Of a DNA stretch of 64,000 nucleotides, positions 1 through 9,912 are shown in pieces. The notes beneath the pieces are model-generated. The model ran no database searches. It saw only the letters and a list, made by a program, of their open reading frames with translations, and had not been told where the DNA came from. Every line of letters starts with the position of its first letter. The first letter of the stretch is position 1. This DNA comes from JABMPO01 sp964539785 (GTDB lineage: Bacteria; Fidelibacterota; Marinisomatia; Marinisomatales; TCS56): the NCBI GenBank assembly GCA_964539785.1, contig CAZIJQ010000001.1, positions 1 through 64,000 on the forward strand, written 5' to 3'. Both the position numbers and the translations under genes were made by a program.

Positions 1-64
1 GCAACATAAAGGGTGTATACTATTATTGTTGATTTGTTACTAAATGTATAAATAGGAGTGTATC

Positions 65-766
65 ATGAAAATGTATAAGTTGAGTTTGATATATCTGTTG
101 GCAATTACAATGATGGCCTGCAATATTAATAATGAACAAAACCCCGTCGCGTTGCATGAAAGCGATCAAAAGAATATATCTTTTATAATAACTGCTAATA
201 ATGAAATTTTGATAATTCCCCATTCGAACGAAATGCAGGAGGATATAATTCAAGCCTTTTATATATTGCAAACTGAGTCGATTGCGGGAATTAATCTACC
301 ATCTGAACCAATAAGTGGAAAGATTAATCAGATGGTAGACCGCTTGATTGTGAAAGACAGTAATTCAGGGCAAGAATACATCTTTTGCATCACAGATGAG
401 CCAGGACGTAAAGAAAACCAAATTTCGGTGATAGGGTACGGATTATCAAAACATGAAGGAGAGTTTCCGACCCAATTGATATTCAATATAATTGACGATT
501 CAGTCTATGAAACAATCTATAGATACAATTGCCAACTTCTAAACAAGGAACCTCAATTTGACGAGTTGAACAAACCGGACCCACAGCCCATATTTGACTG
601 CGGAAGTTCTAGTTGCAGTGTATCTTGGATGGTTGGGTATGTATCATATAGCTGCTCCGTTTCTTGTCGGGACGGGTATCGTGCCGTGTGCAAGGCGGAT
701 GTTGGCTGCCATTGTGAGGCTTGTGGATCTGCGGGAACTGCAGAGGACGGTGGATCCTCAAACTAA
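65..766 (+). CDS. Lipoprotein with Cys-rich C-terminus, unknown function
   Basis: I do not recognise this family. The N-terminus is a lipoprotein signal: a positive start, a hydrophobic stretch and the lipobox MMAC, giving a lipidated Cys19. The body, roughly residues 20-175, is acidic and has no familiar motif. The last 55 residues are unusual, with eight cysteines in about 45 residues, several in CxxxxC, CxC and CxxC spacing, rich in Ser and Gly. This suggests a disulfide-bonded or metal-binding tail exposed in the periplasm or outside. The start ATG is preceded by a good ribosome site (aggag at 55-59). The gene stands alone, convergent with ppdK, with a shared terminator between. The product class is fairly sure; the function is unknown. 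Confidence 0.75.
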   Translation: MKMYKLSLIYLLAITMMACNINNEQNPVALHESDQKNISFIITANNEILIIPHSNEMQEDIIQAFYILQTESIAGINLPSEPISGKINQMVDRLIVKDSNSGQEYIFCITDEPGRKENQISVIGYGLSKHEGEFPTQLIFNIIDDSVYETIYRYNCQLLNKEPQFDELNKPDPQPIFDCGSSSCSVSWMVGYVSYSCSVSCRDGYRAVCKADVGCHCEACGSAGTAEDGGSSN

Positions 767-787
767 AAAAAAATATAAATAGTATAC

Positions 788-825
788 AAAAAGAAAAGGG
801 TTTTTGGACAAGCCCTTTTCTTTTT
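788..825. terminator. Bidirectional Rho-independent terminator
   Basis: A 13-bp perfect inverted repeat (aaaaagaaaaggg at 788-800, its complement at 813-825) with a 12-base loop. The A-rich and T-rich arms give a T-tract on both strands. It sits between the convergent ends of the lipoprotein gene and ppdK, so it can serve both. Confidence 0.8.
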
Positions 826-836
826 GTTAAATATAC

Positions 837-3539
837 TTATTTGTTTTTCAGCGTCGCATGCGCGGCGGCCAGACGGGCAATTGGTACCCGGAACGGCGAA
901 CAACTGACGTAATTCAAACCATTCTTATGACAGAAATCGATACTGGCCGGATCGCCACCGTGCTCACCGCAAATACCAATCTTCAGATCGTTGCGTACCT
1001 TGCGGCCTTTTTCCACGGCGATCTCGACCAACTGTCCCACACCGGTAATATCCAGGCTCTGGAATGGATCGTGGGCCATAATTTTATTGTCAAGATACAT
1101 TGGCAGGAAGCCGCCAATATCATCGCGAGAGAAACCATAGGTGGTCTGAGTCAGATCATTGGTACCAAAACTGAAGAACTCGGCTTTGGCGGCAATCTGG
1201 TCGGCAGTCAAACAAGCCCGGGGCAGTTCGATCATCGTACCTACCAGGTACTTGAATTTGATGCCGGTTTCTTCCATCACCTGTGCGGCGACAGTTCTTA
1301 CAATTGCTTCCTGGTTGTCATACTCGGTATATGTCCCCACCAGCGGAATCATTACTTCCGGCCGTACATCCACCCCGGATTTGGTGAGTTCGGCGGTGGC
1401 CTCAAAAACGGCGCGGGCCTGCATCTCAGTGATTTCCGGGTAAGCTACCCCCAGACGACATCCGCGATGCCCCAGCATTGGGTTTAACTCGTGCAAGGAG
1501 GCGATGCGGGTGTTGATTGTTTCCACTGGAATATTCACTGCTGCCGATAATTCTTTAACCTGCTTGTCATCCAGTGTGATGAATTCATGTAGTGGCGGGT
1601 CCAGTAGACGGATTGTTACCGGCAGGCCTGCCATGGCTTTCAGAATGCCTTTGAAATCTTCGCGTTGGAAGGGCAATAATTCATTGACTGCGGCACGGCG
1701 TTGTTCCACGTTTTCCGCCAGGATCATTTTGCGCATGGCCATGATTCGTTTGGGATCAAAGAACATGTGCTCAGTTCGGCAAAGGCCGATACCTTCAGCG
1801 CCAAAGGCGCGAGCCTGGGTCGAGTCGGAAGGACTATCGGCGTTAGTGCGGATGCCTAATTGACGGGTTTCGTCGGCCCATTCCATCAGCTCGGTGTACC
1901 ACTTATTGGATTGAGGATCGGCTGGTTGCTCGGAAATCTGATCCAGGTAAACCACACCCTTTGTGCCGTTCATGGAAATCCAGTCGCCTTCTTTGATCGT
2001 CTGACCATTAACAGCTATTGTTTTGTCGCGCCAACTGATATTCAGAGCGCTGCAGCCGACGATACAACATTTACCCCAACCGCGCGCTACCAGGGCAGCG
2101 TGGGAAGTCATACCGCCTTTGGCGGTTAATATTGCCATGGCGGCATGCATGCCGTGGACATCCTCCGGGGAAGTCTCATTACGAACCAGAATCACCTGCT
2201 TGCCTTTTTTAGCCCAAACTTCGGCGTCGTCGGCGGTGAATACCACCTGACCGCTGGTGCCACCGGGTCCGGCTGGCAGGCCTTTAGCCAGTATGGACGC
2301 CAGTCTTTCAGATTCCGGGTCCAGCATGGGGTGTAATAATTCGTCCAATTGGGCAGGTGCAACGCGCAATATAGCCTCTTCCTTGGAGATCAGGTTTTCA
2401 TGAAACATTTCCACTGCCATCCGTATAGCGGACATGCCGTTGCGCTTTCCGTCGCGGGTCTGAAGCATCCACAATTTATCACTCTGGATTGTGAATTCGA
2501 TGTCCTGCATATTGCGATAATGTTGTTCCAGTTTGGTGCGGATGCCATCCAGCTGGGCATACAACTCTGGTTTAAATTTTTCCAACGAAACATGATCGCC
2601 ACTCTCGTCAGTACGGGTGGCTTCATTCAGGGGATTAGGGGTACGTGTTCCCGCTACCACATCCTCACCCTGCGCATTTTGCAGCCACTCACCATAGAAA
2701 AGATTTTCGCCGGTTGCGGGGTTACGGGTGAAGGCCACGCCAGTGGCGCTTTCGTCACCGAGGTTGCCAAAAACCATTACTTGCACGTTAACTGCCGTAC
2801 CCCAGTCACCGGGGATACCTTCGATCCGGCGATAGTTAATGGCACGCTTACCCATCCAGCTCTGGAAAACGGCTTTTATGCCACCCCATAATTGATCCCA
2901 GGGATCATCAGGGAAGTCTTGACCAAGGACAGTTTTAATTTTGTCTTTGAATTGTTCGGATAGTGTTTTCCAATCGTCGCCAGTCAAATCAACATCAGAT
3001 TTGTAGCCGTTGGCTGCTTTGTAATTGTCCATCAATTCTTCTAACTGGTGACGGATACCTTCGCCATCGGCTGGTTCGACACCGGCGGCTTTTTCCATAA
3101 CCACGTCGGAGTACATCATAATAAGGCGCCGATAGGCGTCGTATACAAATTGCGAATTCCCGGTTTTTTCAATCAGGCCGGGGATGGTTTTGCTGGTGAG
3201 CCCCACATTTAGTACCGTTTCCATCATACCGGGCATGGATACCCGGGCACCGGAACGAACCGAAAGCAGTAGCGGATCATTGACATCGCCAAATTTCTTG
3301 CCCATAATAATTTCGATTTTTTTGGTTACTTCTTTTACCTGCGCATCTACTTCGGCAGGTAGCTGTCGGGCATTTTCATAATAAGCATTACAAACTTCAG
3401 TGGTAATTGTAAATCCCGGTGGAACAGGTATTCCCAGAGCGGTCATTTCTGCCAGGTTGGCACCCTTGCCCCCCAGGAGGTTTTTCATATCAGCACGGCC
3501 ATCAGCCTGTCCATCACCAAAATAATATACGTATTTCAT
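837..3539 (-). CDS. ppdK: Pyruvate, phosphate dikinase
   Basis: Interconverts pyruvate + ATP + Pi and phosphoenolpyruvate + AMP + PPi in the cytoplasm; it can run in gluconeogenesis or as a PPi-linked glycolytic step. At 900 aa it is the normal family length. The N-terminal nucleotide-binding domain opens with GGKGANLAEM (residues 23-32). The swivelling phosphohistidine domain carries GGMTSHAALVARGWGKCC with the catalytic His480. The C-terminal PEP/pyruvate barrel has GLCRTEHMFF and FGTNDLTQTTYGFSRDD. All hallmark motifs are intact. An AGGAG ribosome site precedes the ATG. It is monocistronic, divergent from the glycosyltransferase gene. Confidence 0.97.
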   Translation of the reverse strand: MKYVYYFGDGQADGRADMKNLLGGKGANLAEMTALGIPVPPGFTITTEVCNAYYENARQLPAEVDAQVKEVTKKIEIIMGKKFGDVNDPLLLSVRSGARVSMPGMMETVLNVGLTSKTIPGLIEKTGNSQFVYDAYRRLIMMYSDVVMEKAAGVEPADGEGIRHQLEELMDNYKAANGYKSDVDLTGDDWKTLSEQFKDKIKTVLGQDFPDDPWDQLWGGIKAVFQSWMGKRAINYRRIEGIPGDWGTAVNVQVMVFGNLGDESATGVAFTRNPATGENLFYGEWLQNAQGEDVVAGTRTPNPLNEATRTDESGDHVSLEKFKPELYAQLDGIRTKLEQHYRNMQDIEFTIQSDKLWMLQTRDGKRNGMSAIRMAVEMFHENLISKEEAILRVAPAQLDELLHPMLDPESERLASILAKGLPAGPGGTSGQVVFTADDAEVWAKKGKQVILVRNETSPEDVHGMHAAMAILTAKGGMTSHAALVARGWGKCCIVGCSALNISWRDKTIAVNGQTIKEGDWISMNGTKGVVYLDQISEQPADPQSNKWYTELMEWADETRQLGIRTNADSPSDSTQARAFGAEGIGLCRTEHMFFDPKRIMAMRKMILAENVEQRRAAVNELLPFQREDFKGILKAMAGLPVTIRLLDPPLHEFITLDDKQVKELSAAVNIPVETINTRIASLHELNPMLGHRGCRLGVAYPEITEMQARAVFEATAELTKSGVDVRPEVMIPLVGTYTEYDNQEAIVRTVAAQVMEETGIKFKYLVGTMIELPRACLTADQIAAKAEFFSFGTNDLTQTTYGFSRDDIGGFLPMYLDNKIMAHDPFQSLDITGVGQLVEIAVEKGRKVRNDLKIGICGEHGGDPASIDFCHKNGLNYVSCSPFRVPIARLAAAHATLKNK

Positions 3540-3678
3540 AGTCTCATAACTCCTGTGTATTGGAAAAATATAGCAGTAAAATTACAGCTTACCACAGTCA
3601 GATAGCAAGGCATCCTCAACCTGTTTCCGAATCAAATTATTCATAAAATAAGCGCTTTTGATTGCGTAATTTTCGTGT

Positions 3679-5130
3679 ATGAATCGTGATTCCCGAAATA
3701 TTCTAATCATCCTAATTATACTTACGGTTTTTAAAGGATTGTTCTCTGCTCCACTATACTTATTAGACGATGAAGCATATTACTGGGTGTGGAGTAAAAA
3801 TTTATCATTATCGTATTTCGACCACCCCCCCATGATTGCTTTACTAATCAGATTGTCAACGGTTTTATTCGGTGAATCGGCTTTTGGCATTAGAGCCTTG
3901 GGAGCAATACTGACCAGTATCAGCATCTGGTTTGGGCTTGATTTGATCTACCGGATTTACCAGGATAAAAAAGTTCTTTGGCACGGCCTGGCCCTGTATT
4001 CACTGGCAATACCATTTTTTGCCGCCGGAACTATAATGACGCCCGATACACCAATGATGTTTTTTATAACGCTGGCGCTATGGGCTTCTTATCGGGCAGT
4101 ATTTGAATTCAAAAATAGATACTGGTGGATCAGTGGACTTGCGTTTGGCCTGGCGCTTTTATCAAAATATACTGCTATCCTTTGGCTCGGAAGTGTTTTT
4201 TTAGTATTAGTTATTGATCCGCGCCTGCGCCGGCATCTCCGACAGTCAGCGCCATGGTTGGCCGGGTTACTTGCCATTGCCATATTTCTTCCCGTATTGT
4301 ACTGGAATGCTACCCACGGCTGGGTTTCATTTAAATTCCAATTGGCCCACGGCCTGCAATCCAAAAATCCCCGGCCCCTTTTTTATCTGGGGGAATTTTT
4401 TGGTGGACAGGCCGGATTAATAACCCCTGGAATATTTTTGACACTGTTGGTGCTGTGGGGTAAAATGACAGCACATTGGAGTAAATTATTATCACAAGAA
4501 CGATTTTTACTGATCACGGGATTTTTACCATTCCTGTTTTTTTTGTATGCCGGCTCCCGTTCCCACGTAGAAGCAAACTGGCCGGCCCTGGCATATTTCA
4601 GCGGCCTGATTCTGGTTGCTGTCTGGCACGCACGGTCTAGCGGTTGGAAAAAATGGGTAAGAGGAATTAATTATGGATTGCTGGCATTGTTAATGACAAT
4701 AGTGATAATTCAACCGCATTTTAAAATGCTGCCGCTAACAGGGAAAAACGATCCCACAAATCGCTATTATGGTTGGCCTGGTGTCTTGGATCGGATTGAG
4801 AAAATCTGGCAGGAAAACCCCAGCGCGCTACCGGTTGGCAATAAGTATCAATTACAAAGCCAACTAGCCTATCGCCTTGGCACAATCAGAATACCGGCAC
4901 TCAATATACAGGATCGACCGAATCATTTTGATTATTTTGACGAGAGTATCTTGGCCGGGCGAGATTTATTAATTATCAGCGGTGAGAAAAATCCCCGCCC
5001 ACAAAAATTTGAACAGGATTTCGAATCGGTTGTACACCTTGAATCCATCTCTGGCTACCGCGATGATGAGCGTGTACGTAATGTTCAAGTATATCTTGGT
5101 AAAAACTTTGATCGTAACAGATTTGATTAA
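3679..5130 (+). CDS. GT39/ArnT-like membrane glycosyltransferase
   Basis: A polytopic membrane protein with about 10-11 predicted helices. The first periplasmic loop (LLDDEAYYWVWS, then YFDHPP, near residues 28-48) holds the acidic catalytic motif typical of the PMT/ArnT superfamily, which moves sugars from polyprenyl-phosphate donors to lipids or proteins at the outer face of the inner membrane. Length (483 aa) fits family members annotated as PMT_2 glycosyltransferases. The acceptor cannot be told from sequence; envelope lipid or glycoprotein are both possible. The next gene starts about 70 bp later on the same strand but looks functionally unrelated. Confidence 0.8.
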   Translation: MNRDSRNILIILIILTVFKGLFSAPLYLLDDEAYYWVWSKNLSLSYFDHPPMIALLIRLSTVLFGESAFGIRALGAILTSISIWFGLDLIYRIYQDKKVLWHGLALYSLAIPFFAAGTIMTPDTPMMFFITLALWASYRAVFEFKNRYWWISGLAFGLALLSKYTAILWLGSVFLVLVIDPRLRRHLRQSAPWLAGLLAIAIFLPVLYWNATHGWVSFKFQLAHGLQSKNPRPLFYLGEFFGGQAGLITPGIFLTLLVLWGKMTAHWSKLLSQERFLLITGFLPFLFFLYAGSRSHVEANWPALAYFSGLILVAVWHARSSGWKKWVRGINYGLLALLMTIVIIQPHFKMLPLTGKNDPTNRYYGWPGVLDRIEKIWQENPSALPVGNKYQLQSQLAYRLGTIRIPALNIQDRPNHFDYFDESILAGRDLLIISGEKNPRPQKFEQDFESVVHLESISGYRDDERVRNVQVYLGKNFDRNRFD

Positions 5131-5202
5131 ATCCTGCTTACCGACCAACTTGGATAATTTTTGTATATTTGCTGTCGGTTAGCACCCAATAATAACAGAA
5201 AA

Positions 5203-8200
5203 ATGAATCGGTCATCTCAAATAAATTGTTTCAAAATGATATTTTATATCCTGGGAACCTTTTTGTTATTAACAACAACCGGGTTTGGCCACGACAATGA
5301 ATACAATTATTGGGTCGATGACATGTTTGACGGGGTACCAGGAAATCAATTAATCCCTGAGCTTAATGATGCTTATGGTGTTGCGTTTCGCGATATTAAC
5401 GGTGATAAACTTCCCGATATATATGTAACCAGATTTCGTGAATTGAATCGCTTGTTAATCAACCGGGGAGAAGACACACCATTTGAAGACCACACTATCC
5501 AGACTGGTTTAGGTGGTAATCTGGCTTCCATGGGCCAGAGAAACCTTGAACTGGGTGCCTCGATTGTGGATTTTAATGATGATGGCAATAGCGACGCAAT
5601 TATAGCTGGTTGGGGGACCGCAACACAACTGTTTGAGGCCAATCAGTATATGCAATTTACTGAGATAACTAATGTTTCCGGAATTGAATTACCGATTAGC
5701 GGTAACTGCGCCGTTTGGTCAGATATAGACCTTGATGGTGATTTGGATTTGTTTATCACCGATGAGCATGGCCCAAACCATTTATACGTTCAGGCCGAGC
5801 CGGGGCGATTTATGGATCGAGCGCTGGAGTTTGGTGTAGATGCCGAACAGATCAGTCAGGGGGCAACCTTTGGCGATTTGGATGGTGATGGCTATCCGGA
5901 TTTATATGTCTGCAACTGGTTTGCACCGGATTTGCTGTATCGTAATATTGAGGGAATTGTATTTCAGCGGGTCAAACTACCGCTACCCCATTTAACGGAG
6001 CCTCTCAGGAGTAACGGAGTGTGGTTTGGCGACATTGATAATGACGCCGATCTCGACATTTTGGTTACGGATCGCCAGCGTACCAGCCGATTATATCGCA
6101 ACGATAATTTGCCAGTTAATGATGGGTTGGCATTTACGGATATTACCGCTGATTTTGGTTTGCTAAACTCATATCCGGCCTATTCCGGCTTAATGGTTGA
6201 TTTTAACAACGATGGCTGGCGCGATATTTATTTTGCTAACATCGGACCCAATCAATTATTTCTTAACCAGCGCGGGAAAGGCTTTATCCTTGTTCATCAG
6301 CAGAGTATTTCCACAAAATCTTATCTGCAGCACTACAGTACCGGTGCAGCGGTAGCCGATTTTGATAACGATGGTGATTTGGATTTGTTTGTTTCAAACA
6401 AAGACACCGCCTCAGCCTTCTATGTTAATCCGTTGGTAGCCGGCAGGTTTTTAAGAATAAAAGTGGTCGGCGGTCAAAGCAATCGTGAGGGAATTGGAAC
6501 CAAAATCAGGTTATTTCGCCAACCGGAAGGAGGGGGAGCGCCGACCCTGGAAAGTTATCAGGAAATTTCCGGCGGCAGCGGGTATTTATCTATTGGTGAG
6601 CGAGTTGTGCATTTTGGAGTGGAATCCCAGGAAAAATACCGGGTGGAAGTTGCTTTTCCATCTGGCAAGGAAAAATTTTATAATAACCTGATTCCCAACC
6701 AGCAAATTATTGTCCGGGAAAACAATGTGCTTCTTATGTTAGTTTACCAGACATCTAATTTCTTGGCAATGCTTTTAGCGCAGCCGGAGTTTCTTGGTAA
6801 TATGCTGTTGTTTATCTTATTGTCAGGAGTCTTGGTTTTATATATTTATATATTCTTACGGCGCTATCGCGGGACAGCACAAAGAACAATCTGGTTGACG
6901 ATGGCAATAATTTTAATTTTGTTTATTGGCTTGGTTTTCATTCCCGAATATGGATTAAGGTCGGTTTTATGGGGTCAATTGGTGGTTTTAATGGTAATAA
7001 TTGGTACTGTCACCGGATTTTCAGAGCGAATCAGACAATTATCAGAAAAACGCTATGGCTATCGTTCAATATTGAAACAATTTTCTGAAAGATTGATTAA
7101 TATTCGTAATAATGAAGAGCTATATCAACAGTTGACAGATGTGATATTTAAATCAATTCCTTTAGAATTCTGCGCGATTTATGAAATTAACAAAGACCAG
7201 GCGAACCAGGTTTGTAATGTTGGCCGTTCGCCGATTTCCAGCTTTACACTATCAAACGAATTGTTAAAAACGCTTGAAAATAATCCAACCATCACAAACA
7301 TGAATATCGTCGATAATAAGACACTTTATGAGAGCATATCCGGATGCTTGCTGATTTCAGTAAGATATTCAACCGGATTATTGGCTTTGATTGTTCTGGG
7401 AAATAGAAAAGACAGAATAAGTTTTAAGGACGATGACAGTGATGTATTTACAGTGTTAGGAAGTCAAGCAGCCCTGGCAATTGAGAACAATCGCTATATT
7501 GATGAGACCAGGGTCCTGGCAGAACAGGTAAGTGCTGCACGGGTTCGAGAACATTATATAAATGAACTGGAGGAAAAGAATCGGTCATTGGAAAAATTAT
7601 ACCGCGACCTTCAAGACACTCAGGCTCAATTGATTCAAAGCGAAAAAATGTCGGGATTAGGTCAACTTGTGGCTGGTGTCGCCCATGAGCTAAATAATCC
7701 CATCGGCTATATTTATGCCAACATGCGTGAATTGCATAATTATATCGAAGATTTAAAAAACCCTGCGATTGACCAGCCTGGGTTGGTTGATTCCAACGAA
7801 ATAGAACAGTTAATCAATGAGAGTATTGAAGGCAGTCGCCGGGTAAAAGAAATTGTTGAAAATCTGCGTAATTTTTCACGACTGGATGAGGCTGAATTCA
7901 AATTAGCTGATATCCACGAAGGGTTAGAATCCACCCTGATGTTGTTGAATAATGATTTGAAAAATCGAATTACTATACATAAAAATTATGGTGATTTCCC
8001 CCCCATCTATTGTCTACCGGGTTATCTGAACCAGGTTTTTATGAATCTTCTATTAAATGCAGTGCAGGCGATTAGCGGTAAGGGTAACATAAGGATAGCA
8101 ACCGAATTGAAAAGTGAATTGGTAGTAATAAGCATCAAGGATGACGGTGCCGGAATTCCGGCTGACAAACTGGATCACATTTTTGATCCATTCTACACTT

Positions 8201-8346
8201 CTAAACCGGTAGGGGAAGGCACAGGGTTAGGGTTGAGTATCAGTTACGGGATAATTGAACGCCATAACGGGACAATTGTTGTTACCAGTAAAGTTGGCAC
8301 CGGCAGCGAATTTGTCATCAGTTTGCCAATAACAACAGAGCAATAG
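5203..8346 (+). CDS. Hybrid sensor histidine kinase with FG-GAP/ASPIC-UnbV ectodomain
   Basis: Probably senses an extracytoplasmic cue and phosphorylates the regulator encoded 3 bp downstream. From ATG 5203 it is 1047 aa; a TTG at 5161 is possible but less likely because the signal peptide begins after the ATG. Order of parts: signal peptide (about 10-30); seven FG-GAP/VCBS-type calcium-loop repeats such as DIDLDGDLDLF and DFDNDGDLDLF (about 50-410); an ASPIC/UnbV domain (about 415-505); three membrane helices (about 525-610); a GAF-like domain (about 640-780); a coiled-coil; an H-box with His828 (VAHELNNP); and a HATPase with DDGAG and GTGLGLS motifs. FG-GAP/ASPIC modules are usual in secreted CRTAC1-like proteins, so their fusion to a kinase is notable. 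Confidence 0.88.
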   Translation: MNRSSQINCFKMIFYILGTFLLLTTTGFGHDNEYNYWVDDMFDGVPGNQLIPELNDAYGVAFRDINGDKLPDIYVTRFRELNRLLINRGEDTPFEDHTIQTGLGGNLASMGQRNLELGASIVDFNDDGNSDAIIAGWGTATQLFEANQYMQFTEITNVSGIELPISGNCAVWSDIDLDGDLDLFITDEHGPNHLYVQAEPGRFMDRALEFGVDAEQISQGATFGDLDGDGYPDLYVCNWFAPDLLYRNIEGIVFQRVKLPLPHLTEPLRSNGVWFGDIDNDADLDILVTDRQRTSRLYRNDNLPVNDGLAFTDITADFGLLNSYPAYSGLMVDFNNDGWRDIYFANIGPNQLFLNQRGKGFILVHQQSISTKSYLQHYSTGAAVADFDNDGDLDLFVSNKDTASAFYVNPLVAGRFLRIKVVGGQSNREGIGTKIRLFRQPEGGGAPTLESYQEISGGSGYLSIGERVVHFGVESQEKYRVEVAFPSGKEKFYNNLIPNQQIIVRENNVLLMLVYQTSNFLAMLLAQPEFLGNMLLFILLSGVLVLYIYIFLRRYRGTAQRTIWLTMAIILILFIGLVFIPEYGLRSVLWGQLVVLMVIIGTVTGFSERIRQLSEKRYGYRSILKQFSERLINIRNNEELYQQLTDVIFKSIPLEFCAIYEINKDQANQVCNVGRSPISSFTLSNELLKTLENNPTITNMNIVDNKTLYESISGCLLISVRYSTGLLALIVLGNRKDRISFKDDDSDVFTVLGSQAALAIENNRYIDETRVLAEQVSAARVREHYINELEEKNRSLEKLYRDLQDTQAQLIQSEKMSGLGQLVAGVAHELNNPIGYIYANMRELHNYIEDLKNPAIDQPGLVDSNEIEQLINESIEGSRRVKEIVENLRNFSRLDEAEFKLADIHEGLESTLMLLNNDLKNRITIHKNYGDFPPIYCLPGYLNQVFMNLLLNAVQAISGKGNIRIATELKSELVVISIKDDGAGIPADKLDHIFDPFYTSKPVGEGTGLGLSISYGIIERHNGTIVVTSKVGTGSEFVISLPITTEQ

Positions 8347-8349
8347 TCA

Positions 8350-9783
8350 ATGAATCACAAAAAATTGCCCAAATTATTAATTGTGGATGATGAGCAACCA
8401 GTACTGAATGCCCTCAGGCGATCTCTACGTAATAAATTTGATGTATTTTTATCGCTCAGCGGATTTGCCGCCTTGGAAATATTGCGCGAGCAGGAAGTAG
8501 CTGTTATTCTAGCTGATCAACGGATGCCAGGAATGACTGGCGTCGATTTTTTTGTAAAAGCAAGCCGAATACAACCCGACGCTGTCCGTGTTATGCTGAC
8601 TGGCTACAGTGATGTTGAGGCCATTATCCAGGCGGTTAATGAAGCAACTATTTTTCATTATTTACAGAAGCCTTGGGAACCAGAGGTGTTGATAATGATA
8701 CTGGCGCGTGCTGCTGAAAAGTATGAATTAATCCAGGAAAATCGCCGCCTCAACCGGGAGTTGGAATTTTCCAACCAACAACTCAGCACAGAAAATAAAC
8801 TTTTGCGAACCGAAGTGGAAAATTCACATTCATTTGGCAATATCATTGGCGATAGTCCGGCCATGCAAAAGGTTTTTGCTCTGGTTGAAAAAGTAATTCC
8901 AACTGATACTACTGTCATGATAACAGGAGCAACGGGCACAGGAAAAGAACTGGTAGCCCAGGCGATTCATTATAACGGTCCCCGGAGTTCAAAAATGTTT
9001 GCACCGCAAAATTGTGCAGCTCTACCCGATACATTGTTAGAGAGTATTTTATTTGGTCACGTAAAGGGTGCCTTTACCGATGCCGTGAAGGACCAGAAAG
9101 GCTTATTCGAGTTGGCCAATGGTGGAACCGTTTTTCTCGATGAAATTGCTGATACATCACCTGCTTTTCAGCAGCGCTTGTTACGCGTGTTACAGGAAGG
9201 CGAAATTACGCCCGTAGGCTCGCAGCAGACAAATAAAGTAGATGTTAGAATTATTTCAGCCACCAACCGTGATCTCGAACGGGAGATTGCCCGAGGAAAC
9301 TTTCGCCAGGATCTGTTCTATCGGTTGAATGTATTTCCAATTACATTGCCATCCCTGGCCCAAAGATTGGAAGACATTCCCCTGTTGGTTCGCCATTTCG
9401 TACAGAAATATTCCCGGAAAATGGGCAAACAGATTGCCGGTATCAGCCCTGACTGCGAAATCGAGTTGATGGGACGCAAATATTCCGGGAATATTCGCCA
9501 ACTGGAAAATATCATTGAACGCACCATCGTGATGGCTCAGGACGGCGATATTATCACAAAGGATCTGTTGGTTTTGGAGGATCAATCAGAAATTGGAGGT
9601 GGGGGAAATTATCCCAAACCAGATCAACCAGCCATGATTCTTCGTGAGGCCGTTGACTCACTTGAGCGCCAATATATTATTACTGCTCTTGACCGAAATG
9701 GTGGAAATCTTTCCCGGACAGCCCGCGAATTGGGGGTAACCAGGGCCGGACTATATAAAAAAATCGCGCGACTAAAAATATAA
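8350..9783 (+). CDS. NtrC-family sigma54-dependent response regulator
   Basis: A three-part transcription activator: receiver domain (acidic Asp13/Asp14, phosphoacceptor Asp56, Thr84, KPW near 107), AAA+ domain with Walker A GATGTGKE (193-200), Walker B TVFLDEIAD (260-268), and a Fis-type helix-turn-helix at the C-terminus (about 445-477). It starts 3 bp after the sensor kinase stop, so the two are a cognate pair. The sigma54-contacting loop reads GAFTDA (240-245) instead of the consensus GAFTGA. It could still work with sigma54, but this is a departure at a functionally sensitive position. Targets may include the lipoprotein and barrel genes just downstream. Confidence 0.93.
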   Translation: MNHKKLPKLLIVDDEQPVLNALRRSLRNKFDVFLSLSGFAALEILREQEVAVILADQRMPGMTGVDFFVKASRIQPDAVRVMLTGYSDVEAIIQAVNEATIFHYLQKPWEPEVLIMILARAAEKYELIQENRRLNRELEFSNQQLSTENKLLRTEVENSHSFGNIIGDSPAMQKVFALVEKVIPTDTTVMITGATGTGKELVAQAIHYNGPRSSKMFAPQNCAALPDTLLESILFGHVKGAFTDAVKDQKGLFELANGGTVFLDEIADTSPAFQQRLLRVLQEGEITPVGSQQTNKVDVRIISATNRDLEREIARGNFRQDLFYRLNVFPITLPSLAQRLEDIPLLVRHFVQKYSRKMGKQIAGISPDCEIELMGRKYSGNIRQLENIIERTIVMAQDGDIITKDLLVLEDQSEIGGGGNYPKPDQPAMILREAVDSLERQYIITALDRNGGNLSRTARELGVTRAGLYKKIARLKI

Positions 9784-9912
9784 TACGAACACTTAGTTTA
9801 CAATATGGGTGTATACTATATATCCACAACCTTTTGTTTTCAGTTATTGTGTTTTCTATGTAAGCCATTTAAGTAGTTGATATATAAAGATTTCTTACAG
9901 AAATAGATCGTG

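Noticed and set aside
5140..5202. Inverted repeat ACCGAC/GTCGGT before the sensor kinase as a terminator or operator
   Set aside because: Only six pairs with a 28-base loop and no T-tract; likely chance.
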